Assembly (NCBI GenBank): GCA_035627955.1
Contig: DASPKU010000019.1
Location: forward strand, 310,001 to 374,000
DNA: 64,000 nt
From: Phycisphaerales bacterium
Lineage (GTDB): Bacteria; Planctomycetota; Phycisphaerae; Phycisphaerales; UBA1924
Direction: 5' to 3'
How positions within the stretch are numbered: position 1 is the first letter of the stretch; each line of letters opens with the position of its first letter. The notes beneath the pieces were generated by a model that was given only the letters and a program-made list of their open reading frames with translations, made no database searches and was not told the DNA's origin. Position numbers and translations under genes: made by a program. Of this stretch, positions 18,511 through 27,303 are shown piece after piece.

Positions 18511-19986
18511 ATGAGCATGCAGGCTGGCCGCGTGGCGGCTCTGGTCGTCCTCTCGACGGTGTGCGGCGCGTCGCTGGGGCAGGCGATCGGCCCCGACATG
18601 GTGTCGTCGTCCATGGTGGATGTTGCTCGCTATGGGACCGATCCCACGGGCACCATCACCGCTTACGCGGTGGGCTCGGTGACGTGCAACAAGGGCGACC
18701 AGCCGGCGATCGTGTCCTCGGGCGCGATCCGCCCGCTCATCGGCCAGAACATGTACCGCCTCAAGACGTTCACCAGCCCCGGCGGCGGTACGTACTCGCG
18801 CCTGGAGCAGGTGGGGCAGTCGTGGGCCAAGCGCGTGGGACTGCCCATCAACGGCAATACCGTGAGCTGCGGGGCATGCGCGGGCAGCGCCGGCAGCGGC
18901 ATGATGAACGTTAACTGTGCCGACACCTACGGCAGCGGCTTCAACGGCAGCCAGGGGCTGCTCGGGCCGCGCTCGATGTGCAACGCCACGCGAGGCGACA
19001 CCCTGGGCGGCGCCGGCACCAGCATCGGCGACAGCATCACGCGCGGGCGGCTCCAGGTGCCCACGGCCGATGTGACCGCGCAGCCCGCCGGCACGCGCTT
19101 CTTCGTCGAGAACGTCACCCTGCTGCCCGACGACGCCCAGCACGTGCGCCCGGGGCAGACGGTTGGCGTCAACGCGATGAACAACGCGAGCAGCCAGGAG
19201 GTCGGCATCAACGGCGGGGTCAGCAACCCGACGCTGATCGGCGGCACGGGGGCGGGCGGGAGCGCCATCGGGGTGCCCATGCTGGAGCGGTGGCGGCAGA
19301 TCGACCCCGAGGTGACGGTGGTGACGGTCGATCACGACGACTTCGTGAACCCCAGCCCCGAGTTCCCGGGGACGTTCATCCGCTCGCGGTTCTACGTGGC
19401 GGCTCGGGTGACGGAGCTCTCGCCCGGGCGCTGGCGCTACGAGTACGCCCTGTTCAATCTCAACTCCGACCGCAGCGCGGGGGCGTTCATCATCCCGATG
19501 CACGACGTGGGCGAGGTGACCGAGTACAGCTTCCGCCACCCGCTGTACCACTCCGGCGAGCCTTACAGCAACATGCCCTGGAGCGCGGCCCGCAGCAACG
19601 GCGAGATGAGCTTCGCGACCACGCCCTTCGCCACGAACCCCAACGCCAACGCCCTGCGCTGGGGCACGACGTACTCGATCGGCTTCACCAGCAACGTGCC
19701 GCCGGGCACGGGCAGCGGGCGGCTGGAGTTGTTCAAGCCCGGGACCGCCGGGCCGGCGCTGACCGTGCCGGGGATCCCGGTGCCCACGCTCGAGCCCTGC
19801 CCGCAGGACTACGACGGCGATGGCGAGTTCGTTGACGCGGACATCGAGGCGTTCTTCGCTTGCATCGGCGGCCACTGCTGTCCCCGGTGCTTCCCCGGCC
19901 GCAGCGACTTCAACCTCGACGGCGACTCGGGCACCGATCAGGACATCGAAGGCTTCTTCCGGGTGATCGGCGGCAACCCCTGCTGA
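18511..19986 (+). CDS. Secreted protein with dockerin-like Cys tail (2 of 5), paralogue of the previous gene
   Basis: 491 aa from ATG 18511, chosen because AGGAG at 18498-18502 is well spaced and the signal peptide (VAALVVLSTVCGASLGQA) then begins at once; a GTG at 18463 is less likely. It matches the core of the previous protein (GTITAYAVG, GQNMYRLK, GGGTYSRLEQVGQSW, VPTADVTAQPAGTRFF, YHSGEPYSN) but lacks the PPC-like domain. The tail has a shortened first calcium repeat (DYDGDGEFVDADIEAFF), then CCPRC and a full second repeat ending in Cys. Function of the core unknown; a tandem duplication with loss or gain of the PPC module. Confidence 0.85.
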   Translation: MSMQAGRVAALVVLSTVCGASLGQAIGPDMVSSSMVDVARYGTDPTGTITAYAVGSVTCNKGDQPAIVSSGAIRPLIGQNMYRLKTFTSPGGGTYSRLEQVGQSWAKRVGLPINGNTVSCGACAGSAGSGMMNVNCADTYGSGFNGSQGLLGPRSMCNATRGDTLGGAGTSIGDSITRGRLQVPTADVTAQPAGTRFFVENVTLLPDDAQHVRPGQTVGVNAMNNASSQEVGINGGVSNPTLIGGTGAGGSAIGVPMLERWRQIDPEVTVVTVDHDDFVNPSPEFPGTFIRSRFYVAARVTELSPGRWRYEYALFNLNSDRSAGAFIIPMHDVGEVTEYSFRHPLYHSGEPYSNMPWSAARSNGEMSFATTPFATNPNANALRWGTTYSIGFTSNVPPGTGSGRLELFKPGTAGPALTVPGIPVPTLEPCPQDYDGDGEFVDADIEAFFACIGGHCCPRCFPGRSDFNLDGDSGTDQDIEGFFRVIGGNPC

Positions 19987-20003
19987 TCGTTCACCGTGCC
20001 AGG

Positions 20004-20040
20004 TGAGCAGGGCCCGGTCTGCGGGCCCCTGCTCGTTTTT
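20004..20040 (+). terminator. Intrinsic terminator
   Basis: The stem GAGCAGGGCCCG pairs with CGGGCCCCTGCTC (one bulge) and is followed by GTTTTT. It lies 18 bp after the stop of the second dockerin-tailed gene. Confidence 0.85.
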
Positions 20041-20127
20041 GACAACGGTGAGCCAAGTGATGATCGTGTTCCGGCGAGGACGGCGCATGATGGTGGCTGG
20101 GATTGACCACTGCCCCGGAGCCGATCC

Positions 20128-21519
20128 ATGCCCACACCCGAATGCACCCGCGCCCTGAAGACGCTCGTGCCCGCCCTGCTGGTGGCCGCCGCGGCCGGCG
20201 TCGCGGACGCCGACCCCGGCGAGCTCCTCTGGACCCGCGTCCTGACCGACCCCTACGCCTACGGCACCTTCCCCGCCGTGGACCCGCAGGGCAACGTCTA
20301 CTGGCCCAACCGCGGCCTGTGGTCCTACACCCGGGAGGGCGAACTCCGCTGGTGGCGGGACAACACGGACGGGCCGGTGGCCATCCGCCCCGACGGCGCG
20401 ATCTTCACCACCGAGTACGTCAACACCCGCACCGCCGAGGACCCCTTCTGGGTGCAGGGGTTCGTGCGGCTGACCGCGAACAACGAGCAGGTCTGGTGGA
20501 CGGGCCTGCCCACGCGCTGCGCCTGGCCGGAGGCGGGGCCGATCGTGGGGCCCGACGGGAACATCTACGGCACGTGCTCGGGCGGCTACAACGCGCCCGG
20601 ACCGGCGTTCTCGATCCACGAGGACGGCTGGACCCGCTGGGTGGTCCAGGGGTTCAAGAGCGCGTCCATCAACATCAACGACCGGACCGACGACACGGGC
20701 CGGTTCTATGTGCGGGCGGGAACGATCCCCGCGCCCAACGCACCGTGGGGCGGGGCGGGCGGTGTGGTGGCCATCGACCTGAACGGCCAGGTGCGTTGGG
20801 AGAACATCCAGAGCGGCGCCGACTACGTGGGCATCCACTACCCCACCGGTGGCGTCATCACGCAGCAGCTCGCACGCGACCCCGACGAGAACCCGCTGTG
20901 GAACTACGGCTCCTCGTGGACGAGCACCGATACCGACGGCTCGGTGTACCTGCGCCACGGCTGGTACCGCTATGACAAGCTCCGGCCCGACGGATCGGTG
21001 GTGTGGCAGATCGGCCCCATCGGCAGCGGCAACTACGTCAACCAGCCCGCGTTCTCCCCCGACCACTTCATGATGTACCTGACCTTTGGGCCATGCATCG
21101 GCTATCCCGACACGGCCTGCCCCGGGCGGGTGGTGGCGCTGCGCACGGGCGACGGATCGATCGCGTGGCAGTACGAGTTCCCGCGGCTGCCTGATGACCT
21201 GATCGAACTGCACAAGGCCGCGGTGAGCCCCGACGGCACGCGCCTGTATGTGACCGGCTACAAGCGAATCGCCGGGCACGGCTACCTGATGGCCTTCGAC
21301 ACCGGCGTGGCGCCCACGCCCGTGTGCGGCACATCGGACTTCAACGGCGACGGCGACGCGGGCACGGACCAGGACATCGAGGCGTTCTTCGCGTGCATCG
21401 GCGGCAACTGCTGCCCCACCTGCTTCGGGGGCGGGGCGGACTTCAACGCGGACGGCGACACCGCGACCGATCAGGACATCGAGGCCTTCTTCCGCGTGCT
21501 GGGCGGCGGCGCCTGCTGA
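20128..21519 (+). CDS. Secreted PQQ-like beta-propeller protein with dockerin-like Cys tail (3 of 5)
   Basis: 463 aa. A signal peptide (LVPALLVAAAAGVADA) is followed by repeated beta-propeller blades of the PQQ/BamB type: LLWTRV, GNVYWPN, LWSYTREGELRWW, GNIYGT, GVVAIDLNGQVRWEN, GSIAWQYEF, GTRLYVTGY. The last 65 residues are two calcium repeats with CCPTC and a terminal Cys, as in its neighbours. No catalytic residues or PQQ ligands could be assigned, so it may be a binding or structural propeller. Own promoter is likely because a terminator precedes it. Confidence 0.82.
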   Translation: MPTPECTRALKTLVPALLVAAAAGVADADPGELLWTRVLTDPYAYGTFPAVDPQGNVYWPNRGLWSYTREGELRWWRDNTDGPVAIRPDGAIFTTEYVNTRTAEDPFWVQGFVRLTANNEQVWWTGLPTRCAWPEAGPIVGPDGNIYGTCSGGYNAPGPAFSIHEDGWTRWVVQGFKSASININDRTDDTGRFYVRAGTIPAPNAPWGGAGGVVAIDLNGQVRWENIQSGADYVGIHYPTGGVITQQLARDPDENPLWNYGSSWTSTDTDGSVYLRHGWYRYDKLRPDGSVVWQIGPIGSGNYVNQPAFSPDHFMMYLTFGPCIGYPDTACPGRVVALRTGDGSIAWQYEFPRLPDDLIELHKAAVSPDGTRLYVTGYKRIAGHGYLMAFDTGVAPTPVCGTSDFNGDGDAGTDQDIEAFFACIGGNCCPTCFGGGADFNADGDTATDQDIEAFFRVLGGGAC

Positions 21520-21794
21520 GGTTCTCGGGCCAGGACAATGGCCTTCACCGCGGAGTTTGCGGAGCGGGCGGAGTTGCGCGATGTTTGATGAGGACCCGTG
21601 GAGATCCGGCCCTGGAAGGGAGTCCGGACCAATGGACCCCGACCGAAGACTCTGGTCTCATGAGGGATCCGCCCCCCCGGGCGTGGCGTACCGCCCCTTG
21701 CGGCGTGCTGTATGCTGCAATGGCTGTTCTCTTGGCCCGTTTCTCACGGGCTGACTTCAGGCGGTTTCTGACTCACGCAGACAAGGAGCCAGGG

Positions 21795-23798
21795 GTGGCG
21801 CACACGTTTGTTCCGGCCGCGGCGTTGTTCATTGGGTTCACTATGGCACTCACGGCCCACGCCGGCGAGCCCTCGCCCCTGCGGCTGATGGCTGAGGATG
21901 AGCGGGGCGTGGCCACCCTGGCTCTCGACCAGGATGCCTACGAGCGGCTCGCGCCGGCGGTCGCGGTTGAGTTCGACGGCTTCGTGCTGGGCGCCGGAAA
22001 GGCCGCGGACGTGAGCCTCACCAGGATGGAACTCTTCGCGCCCGACGCCAAGTTTGTCGATCGCACCGAGGCGGGCGAAGTCGAGCTGGCGCGCCCCGAG
22101 GTGCAGTTGTGGCGCGGCACAGTGGAAGGCGAACCGGACTCGCGCGTGTTCCTGGCGCTCACGCCCCATGGCAGCAGCGGCTTCGTGCAGTGCAGCCACG
22201 GCCATTTCATCATCTCCAGCGGCCCGTCAGGCCGTTGGCCCACGGTCGCCTACGACCTCGCCAGCCCCGCCGGCGCGGGGATCCAGTTTGACATGCCGGG
22301 TTGCGGAGGCGGCATCCTTCCCGAGGGTGAGCAGGCGCCCGCCTCGATCGGCGAAGCCACCTACGAGCCGCGTGTGTACACCTGCAAGCGCTACCGCATC
22401 GCCATCGACTGCGACCAGGAGTTCACGGCCAACCTCTTCGGCGGCAACGCAGCGTCCGCGCAGGTCTACGCCACCTCGCTGCTAGGGGCCGTGTCGGAGA
22501 TCTACCAGCGCGACATGAACGTCGCGATGGAACTGGGCTACCTCCGCACATGGACCACGACCGATCCTTACACGCAGACCAACAACAGCCAGCAGTTGCC
22601 GCAGTTCCGCTCGTACTGGAACAACAACATGCAGAGCGTGAGCCGCAACCTCGCGCACCTGCTGTCCGCACGATCGCTGGGCGGCGGGATCGCGTACCTG
22701 CGGGCCGCGTGCTCGAGCAACGGTTATGGGGTGTCGGCCAACATGACCGGGTTCTTTCCTTATCCCATCATGCACCACAGCGCGTCCAACTGGGACCTGA
22801 TGGTGGTGGCTCACGAAATGGGCCACAACCTGGGCAGCGGCCACACGCACGACGTCAACTCGTACAACCCCATCATCGACGGCTGCGGCAACAACGACTG
22901 TTCGCAGGCGACAAGCGGCACCATCATGAGCTACTGCCACCTGTGCAGCGGCGGCATGAGCAACATGAGGATGACGTTCGGCACGCGGGTGATCACCGCG
23001 ATGCGGACCTACCTGGACGGGACTGCAAACACCTGCGGCACCGCCTTCGCGGCCACCAGCATCGCCCAGCACCCCGCGGGCGCCGCCCTCGATGAGGGAG
23101 ACACGCTCACGCTCACCGTGCAGCATTCCGGCCAGGCGCCCACGGGCTACCGCTGGAAAAAGGGCACGGCGGTCCTGACAAACGGCGCCCGGATCTCGGG
23201 CGCGACCACCAACTCTCTCACCATCAGCGGCGTGCTGCCCGCCGACGCGGGCTCATACACCGTCGAGCTTCAGGCCCCCTGCGGCGTGGTGACCAGCTCC
23301 GCCGCGGTGATCGAAGTGACCGAGTGCCCCAGCTTCACCCAGCACCCGCAGAACCTTCAGGCGACGATCGGACAGGCGGTCAGCATCTCCGCCTATTCCA
23401 CCGGCGCTTTTCCCCGCACCTACCAGTGGTTCAAGAACGGCGCGATGTTGAACAACACCGGCCGGATCACGGGCGCCACCAACTTCACACTGAACTTCAA
23501 CCCCGTGCAAGAGGGAGATCAGGGCAGCTACACGCTCGTGGTGAGCAACGTCTGCGGCAGCCGCACCAGCCAGCCGGCCGTTCTGACGGTCATTGCGCCG
23601 GCGTGCGGCACAGCCGACTTCAACGGCGACGGCGATATCGGCACAGACGCCGATATCGAGGCGTTCTTCGCCTGCATCGGCGGGAACTGCTGCCCCTCCT
23701 GCTATGCGGGCGGTGCCGACTTCAATGCCGACGGCGACACCGGGACCGATGCGGACATCGAGTCGTTCTTCCGGGTGCTCGGCGGCGGCAACTGCTGA
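21795..23798 (+). CDS. Secreted M12B-type zinc metalloprotease with Ig-like domains and dockerin-like Cys tail (4 of 5)
   Basis: 667 aa from a GTG at 21795, chosen because AAGGAG (21783-21788) is 6 bp away and a signal peptide follows directly (MAHTFVPAAALFIGFTMALTAHAG). After a propeptide-like region the catalytic domain carries HEMGHNLGSGHTHD from residue 340, the HExxHxxGxxH zinc motif of adamalysin/reprolysin proteases, with Met-turn candidate IMSYC about 35 residues later. Two Ig-like domains follow (YRWKKGTAVL...DAGSYTVEL; YQWFKNGAML...DQGSYTLVV). The two-repeat calcium tail with CCPSC has DADIE in place of DQDIE. Probably an extracellular protease; substrate unknown. Confidence 0.88.
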   Translation: MAHTFVPAAALFIGFTMALTAHAGEPSPLRLMAEDERGVATLALDQDAYERLAPAVAVEFDGFVLGAGKAADVSLTRMELFAPDAKFVDRTEAGEVELARPEVQLWRGTVEGEPDSRVFLALTPHGSSGFVQCSHGHFIISSGPSGRWPTVAYDLASPAGAGIQFDMPGCGGGILPEGEQAPASIGEATYEPRVYTCKRYRIAIDCDQEFTANLFGGNAASAQVYATSLLGAVSEIYQRDMNVAMELGYLRTWTTTDPYTQTNNSQQLPQFRSYWNNNMQSVSRNLAHLLSARSLGGGIAYLRAACSSNGYGVSANMTGFFPYPIMHHSASNWDLMVVAHEMGHNLGSGHTHDVNSYNPIIDGCGNNDCSQATSGTIMSYCHLCSGGMSNMRMTFGTRVITAMRTYLDGTANTCGTAFAATSIAQHPAGAALDEGDTLTLTVQHSGQAPTGYRWKKGTAVLTNGARISGATTNSLTISGVLPADAGSYTVELQAPCGVVTSSAAVIEVTECPSFTQHPQNLQATIGQAVSISAYSTGAFPRTYQWFKNGAMLNNTGRITGATNFTLNFNPVQEGDQGSYTLVVSNVCGSRTSQPAVLTVIAPACGTADFNGDGDIGTDADIEAFFACIGGNCCPSCYAGGADFNADGDTGTDADIESFFRVLGGGNC

Positions 23799-23861
23799 GG
23801 GTCGGAGCGAGCACCGGGATGAGGACATCTCGGCGGGACACTGCCGTACTATTGCCTCACT

Positions 23862-24359
23862 ATGCCCAGCTTTGACATCGTCTCGCGCCTGAACTTTGCC
23901 GAGCTCGACAACGCGATCAACAACACGCTGAAGGCGGTCGCGGCGCGGTTTGATTACCGCGGGACGGCCTATGAGCTGACGGTGGACCGGAAGGAGAAGA
24001 AGCTCAAGGTCGTCGGTGACGACGACGGCAAGGTGAAGGGGATCCGCGAGATGTTCCAGTCCGCGGCGGTGAAGCGGGGGCTGGACGTGCGGAGCTTTGA
24101 GTGGGGGGAGATCGAGCCGACGGTGGCGGGCAAGGCCAAGTGCGAGGTCAAGCTCAGGGACGGGATCCCCACGGACGCCGCCAAGGCCATCCAGAAGGCG
24201 ATCAAGGAGAGCAAGCTCAAGGTCACGGCGTCGATCCAGGAGGACGAGCTGCGGGTGACGGGCAAGCAGATCGACGACCTCCAGGCGGTGATGGGCATGT
24301 GCCGGGCGGGCATCCCCGGGGTGGAGCTGCCGCTGCAGTTCGTGAACATGAAGAGCTGA
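23862..24359 (+). CDS. yajQ: YajQ family cyclic di-GMP-binding protein
   Basis: 165 aa, the usual family length. MPSFDIVSRLNFAELDNAINN at the N-terminus and the closing GIPGVELPLQFVN are diagnostic, and two ferredoxin-like halves are expected. Members bind nucleotides, and one (XC_3703) is a c-di-GMP effector acting with a transcription factor. No partner regulator is next to it. It sits 63 bp after the protease gene and 161 bp before the last dockerin-tailed gene; whether it shares their transcript is unclear. Confidence 0.93.
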   Translation: MPSFDIVSRLNFAELDNAINNTLKAVAARFDYRGTAYELTVDRKEKKLKVVGDDDGKVKGIREMFQSAAVKRGLDVRSFEWGEIEPTVAGKAKCEVKLRDGIPTDAAKAIQKAIKESKLKVTASIQEDELRVTGKQIDDLQAVMGMCRAGIPGVELPLQFVNMKS

Positions 24360-24374
24360 CCGCTGCGGTCGCAC

Positions 24375-24414
24375 GCGGGGGTGCGGGGGTGCGGGGGTGC
24401 GGGGGTGCGGGGGT
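24375..24414. repeat. Five tandem copies of GCGGGGGT
   Basis: Five perfect 8-bp copies lie between yajQ and the next gene, about 105 bp before its start. With five G-runs on the + strand the segment could form a G-quadruplex in DNA or RNA. Perfect short repeats of this kind also vary in number by slippage. Confidence 0.9.
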
Positions 24415-24520
24415 GGCGGCTGGTCGGCACGCCGGTGCACTTCAGCGGTGCCGCCGGCAACCGGACGCGGCCCCCGCACGTACCGGGCAGCGGCCCTGGA
24501 ACCGGGGCATACTGGAGTTG

Positions 24521-25879
24521 ATGATGCGTTGCACCCTGTCCATCGCGGGCGCCCTTTCCATCGCGGCCGCGGCCGCCCTCTCGCCCACCGCCCTGGCCCA
24601 GTCCGCCGGCCCGGCCGTGTTCGCCGCCTGCAACGGCAACCTGCGCGGCAGCGTGACCAGCTGGCGCATCAACCCCGACGGCACCGTCACGCTGGTGCAG
24701 GACCTGGTCATCGGCGAGCGGCTGAGCAGCGAGCCCTCGATCCCGGGCACCAACGCGTACTCGGCGGCGCTCTCGCCGAATGGCAAGTACCTCGCCATCG
24801 GGCACGCGACCTCCTTCGCGCAGGAGCAGGTGACGATCGTGCGCGTGCACGAGGACGCCACGCTCTCGCAGGTGACGACCTTCACCGAGCCCAGCACGCC
24901 GATGGACGTGGTGTGGCTGAGCGATGAAGTGCTCGCCGTGACGGAGGCGTACACCAGCGGCACCAACCGCGTGCGCTCGTACCGGTTCGACGAGGAGACC
25001 ACGGCGGTCACGCACGTCAGCACGGTCGATGTGGGGAGCTTCTGCACCTCGCTGGCCAAGACGCCCGACGGCCGCTGGCTGTTCGCGAACGACTCGCCGC
25101 TGCAGGGGAGCTCGGCGATCCGCAGCATCGCGGTCGCGCCCGACGGCGTGCTCTCGGTGTCGGGCAACGCCGGCTACACGTTCGGCTACTCGCTCGGGCT
25201 GGGCATGAGCCCCGACGGACGCCGCCTCTACAGCGGCGGCGGGATCTCGGGCGGGAACGTGGTGAGCGGCTTCGACTTCGACGCGGCCACCGGCGTGCTG
25301 ACCGACGTGCCCGGGATGCCCTTCGCCTCCGCGGGCAGCTCGCCGAAGCAGGTCGCGATCGCCCCGAGCGGGAACTACGCGCTGGTGGGGCACGGCAGCG
25401 ACGGCACCGCCCGCCTGCACCTGGTTGACCCGCAGACGGGGATGCTGACCTACACCGGCAACTTCGTCGACGTCGGCAGCCAGGGCTCGCTGGGGTTCAT
25501 CGACTTCGTGCGCGTGAACGGCATGGACCTCGCGCTCTTCACCGACCGCGACACCACCGGCGGGCGCGGCATGTGCTCGGCGGTGATCGAGCCCAACGGC
25601 ACGCTCACCATCAAGAGCATGCGTGTTGACGGCGGCGGAATCGACCCGATGCGCGTAGTGGCGTGGGTGCCGTCCGGCCCAACGTGCGGCACGAGCGACT
25701 TCAACGGCGACGGCGACGCGGGAACGGATCAGGACATCGAGGCGTTCTTCGCCTGCATCGGCGGCTCGTGCTGCGACACCTGCTGGGCGGGCGGGTCGGA
25801 CTTCAACGGCGACGGCGATGCGGGAACCGACCAGGACATCGAGGCGTTCTTCCGCGTGCTGGGCGGGAACCCGTGCTGA
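24521..25879 (+). CDS. Secreted lactonase-like beta-propeller protein with dockerin-like Cys tail (5 of 5)
   Basis: 452 aa from ATG 24521, with GGAG at 24513-24516 and a clear signal peptide (GALSIAAAAALSPTALAQ) setting the start. The body repeats a YVTN/6-phosphogluconolactonase-like propeller pattern: SAALSPNGKYLAIGH, LAKTPDGRWLFAND, GMSPDGRRLYSGG, VAIAPSGNYALVGH. The tail again has two DFNGDGDAGTDQDIEAFF repeats with CCDTC and a terminal Cys. It may be a structural propeller rather than an enzyme. Last gene of the secreted-protein cluster, closed by a strong palindromic terminator. Confidence 0.85.
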   Translation: MMRCTLSIAGALSIAAAAALSPTALAQSAGPAVFAACNGNLRGSVTSWRINPDGTVTLVQDLVIGERLSSEPSIPGTNAYSAALSPNGKYLAIGHATSFAQEQVTIVRVHEDATLSQVTTFTEPSTPMDVVWLSDEVLAVTEAYTSGTNRVRSYRFDEETTAVTHVSTVDVGSFCTSLAKTPDGRWLFANDSPLQGSSAIRSIAVAPDGVLSVSGNAGYTFGYSLGLGMSPDGRRLYSGGGISGGNVVSGFDFDAATGVLTDVPGMPFASAGSSPKQVAIAPSGNYALVGHGSDGTARLHLVDPQTGMLTYTGNFVDVGSQGSLGFIDFVRVNGMDLALFTDRDTTGGRGMCSAVIEPNGTLTIKSMRVDGGGIDPMRVVAWVPSGPTCGTSDFNGDGDAGTDQDIEAFFACIGGSCCDTCWAGGSDFNGDGDAGTDQDIEAFFRVLGGNPC

Positions 25880-25898
25880 TGCGCTGAGGCGCAGAAAA

Positions 25899-25928
25899 AA
25901 AGCCCAGGGATCATGATCCCTGGGCTTT
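25899..25928. terminator. Bidirectional terminator, perfect 30-bp palindrome
   Basis: A perfect palindrome, AAAGCCCAGGGATCA followed by its reverse complement, lies between the convergent propeller gene and pgk, with A/T runs on both sides. The identical 30-bp sequence recurs at 47397-47426. Confidence 0.9.
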
Positions 25929-25955
25929 GGTGTTGCGCCGATTCCAACGAACCTC

Positions 25956-27155
25956 TTAGTCCAGCAGCTCCACGCTCTCGAACTTCTTGCCCTCGAGCAT
26001 TTCGAGGCTCGCGCCGCCGCCGGTGGAGACGTGGGTCATCTTGCTGGCCAGGTTGAACTTCTCGACCGCGGCCGCGGAGTCGCCGCCGCCGACGATGCTG
26101 ATCGCGCCGGCGCTGGTCGCATCGGCGATGGCCTTGGCGACCTGCTGGGTGCCCTGAGAGAAGGGGCGGAACTCAAAGACGCCCATGGGGCCGTTCCAGA
26201 CGATGGTCTTCGCCTTGCGGAGGAGCAGGGCGTACTTGGTCTGGGTCTTGGGGCCGATGTCCAGTCCCATGAAGCCGTCTTTGATCTCTTCATCGAAGAC
26301 CTCGATGTCGCCTGCGTTCTCGCTGAACTCGGTGGAGCACGTGTGGTCGACCGGGAGGTGGAGCTCGGCCTTGAGGCGGGCCGCGAGGTCGATGGTCTTC
26401 TTGGCGTCGGCGATGCGGTTGGTCTCGACGCGGGACTTGCCGACCTTCTTGCCCATGGCGGCGAGGAAGGTGTAGGCCATGGCGCCGCCGACGACGATGG
26501 CGGAGGCCTTGGGCAGCAGGTGGTCGATGGCGCCCATCTTGTCGGAGACCTTGGCCCCGCCAAGGACGACCACGAAGGGCTTGGCGGGGTTGGCCAGCGA
26601 GTCGGAGAGGAACTTGAGCTCCTTCTCCAGGAGGAAGCCGGCGACGCGGGGCTTGCCCTTCATGGCGTTGGGCACGGCGACCATGGAGGCGTCGGGGCGG
26701 TGGGCGGTGCCGAAAGCGTCGTTGCAGTAGACGTCGCCGTAGGCCGCGAGCTTGGCGGCGAACGCAGCGTCGCCCTTCTTCTCGCCCTTGTGGAAGCGGA
26801 GGTTCTCGAGGAGGAGAACGTCGCCGTTCTTCATGGCGGCGACGGCGCCCGCGGCGGCGGCATCGGTGCAGTCCTGAGAGGGGAAGGCAACCGGCTTGCC
26901 GAGGAGCTCGGAGAGCTTCTTCGCGGCGAGGGCGAGGGAGAACTCGGCCTCGTAGCCCTGGCCCTCCGGGCGGCCCATGTGCGACATGAGGATGGCCTTC
27001 CCGCCGCGGTCAGTAATGGACTTGATAGTGGGCAGGGCCTCGCGGATGCGGCGGTCGTCGGTGATCTGGCCGTCCTCGACGGGGACGTTGAAGTCAACGC
27101 GGGTCAGGACGCGCTTGCCGGAGACATCGACGGACTGAATGGTCTGCTTGGGCAC
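25956..27155 (-). CDS. pgk: Phosphoglycerate kinase
   Basis: 399 aa from a GTG at 27155, with AAGGAG 7 bp upstream; a longer open frame upstream lacks homology. Family motifs are all present: RVLTRVDFNVP at the N-terminus, SHMGRP, ENLRFHKGEK, NDAFGTAHR, GGAKVSDKMGAI, VVWNGPMGVFE and GGGDSAAAV. It transfers the acyl phosphate of 1,3-bisphosphoglycerate to ADP in glycolysis. It is downstream of the ATP synthase genes on the same strand but separated from them by a terminator. Confidence 0.97.
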   Translation of the reverse strand: MPKQTIQSVDVSGKRVLTRVDFNVPVEDGQITDDRRIREALPTIKSITDRGGKAILMSHMGRPEGQGYEAEFSLALAAKKLSELLGKPVAFPSQDCTDAAAAGAVAAMKNGDVLLLENLRFHKGEKKGDAAFAAKLAAYGDVYCNDAFGTAHRPDASMVAVPNAMKGKPRVAGFLLEKELKFLSDSLANPAKPFVVVLGGAKVSDKMGAIDHLLPKASAIVVGGAMAYTFLAAMGKKVGKSRVETNRIADAKKTIDLAARLKAELHLPVDHTCSTEFSENAGDIEVFDEEIKDGFMGLDIGPKTQTKYALLLRKAKTIVWNGPMGVFEFRPFSQGTQQVAKAIADATSAGAISIVGGGDSAAAVEKFNLASKMTHVSTGGGASLEMLEGKKFESVELLD

Positions 27156-27249
27156 GGGCTCACTCCTTCGGCCCACGCAACCCGCGCAGTTCGCGGCTCG
27201 CATGGGGGAGTGAGGATAGGTCGCGAGCAGCCCAGGTGGGTCATGAAAA

Positions 27250-27271
27250 AACCCGGGCATGGGCCCGGGTT
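27250..27271 (-). terminator. Terminator after the F0-delta ATP synthase genes
   Basis: The stem AACCCGGGC/GCCCGGGTT has a 4-base loop and is followed on the minus strand by TTTTTT. It is 33 bp after the atpH stop and ends the operon before pgk. Confidence 0.85.
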
Positions 27272-27303
27272 CGGTGTTTCAAGCGCGATGTGGCGAGCGG
27301 TGC

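Noticed and set aside
21324-21794. N-terminal extension of the metalloprotease overlapping the previous gene
   Set aside because: The extension is a frame-shifted copy of the previous protein's tail-coding DNA; GTG 21795 with AAGGAG and a signal peptide is the better start.
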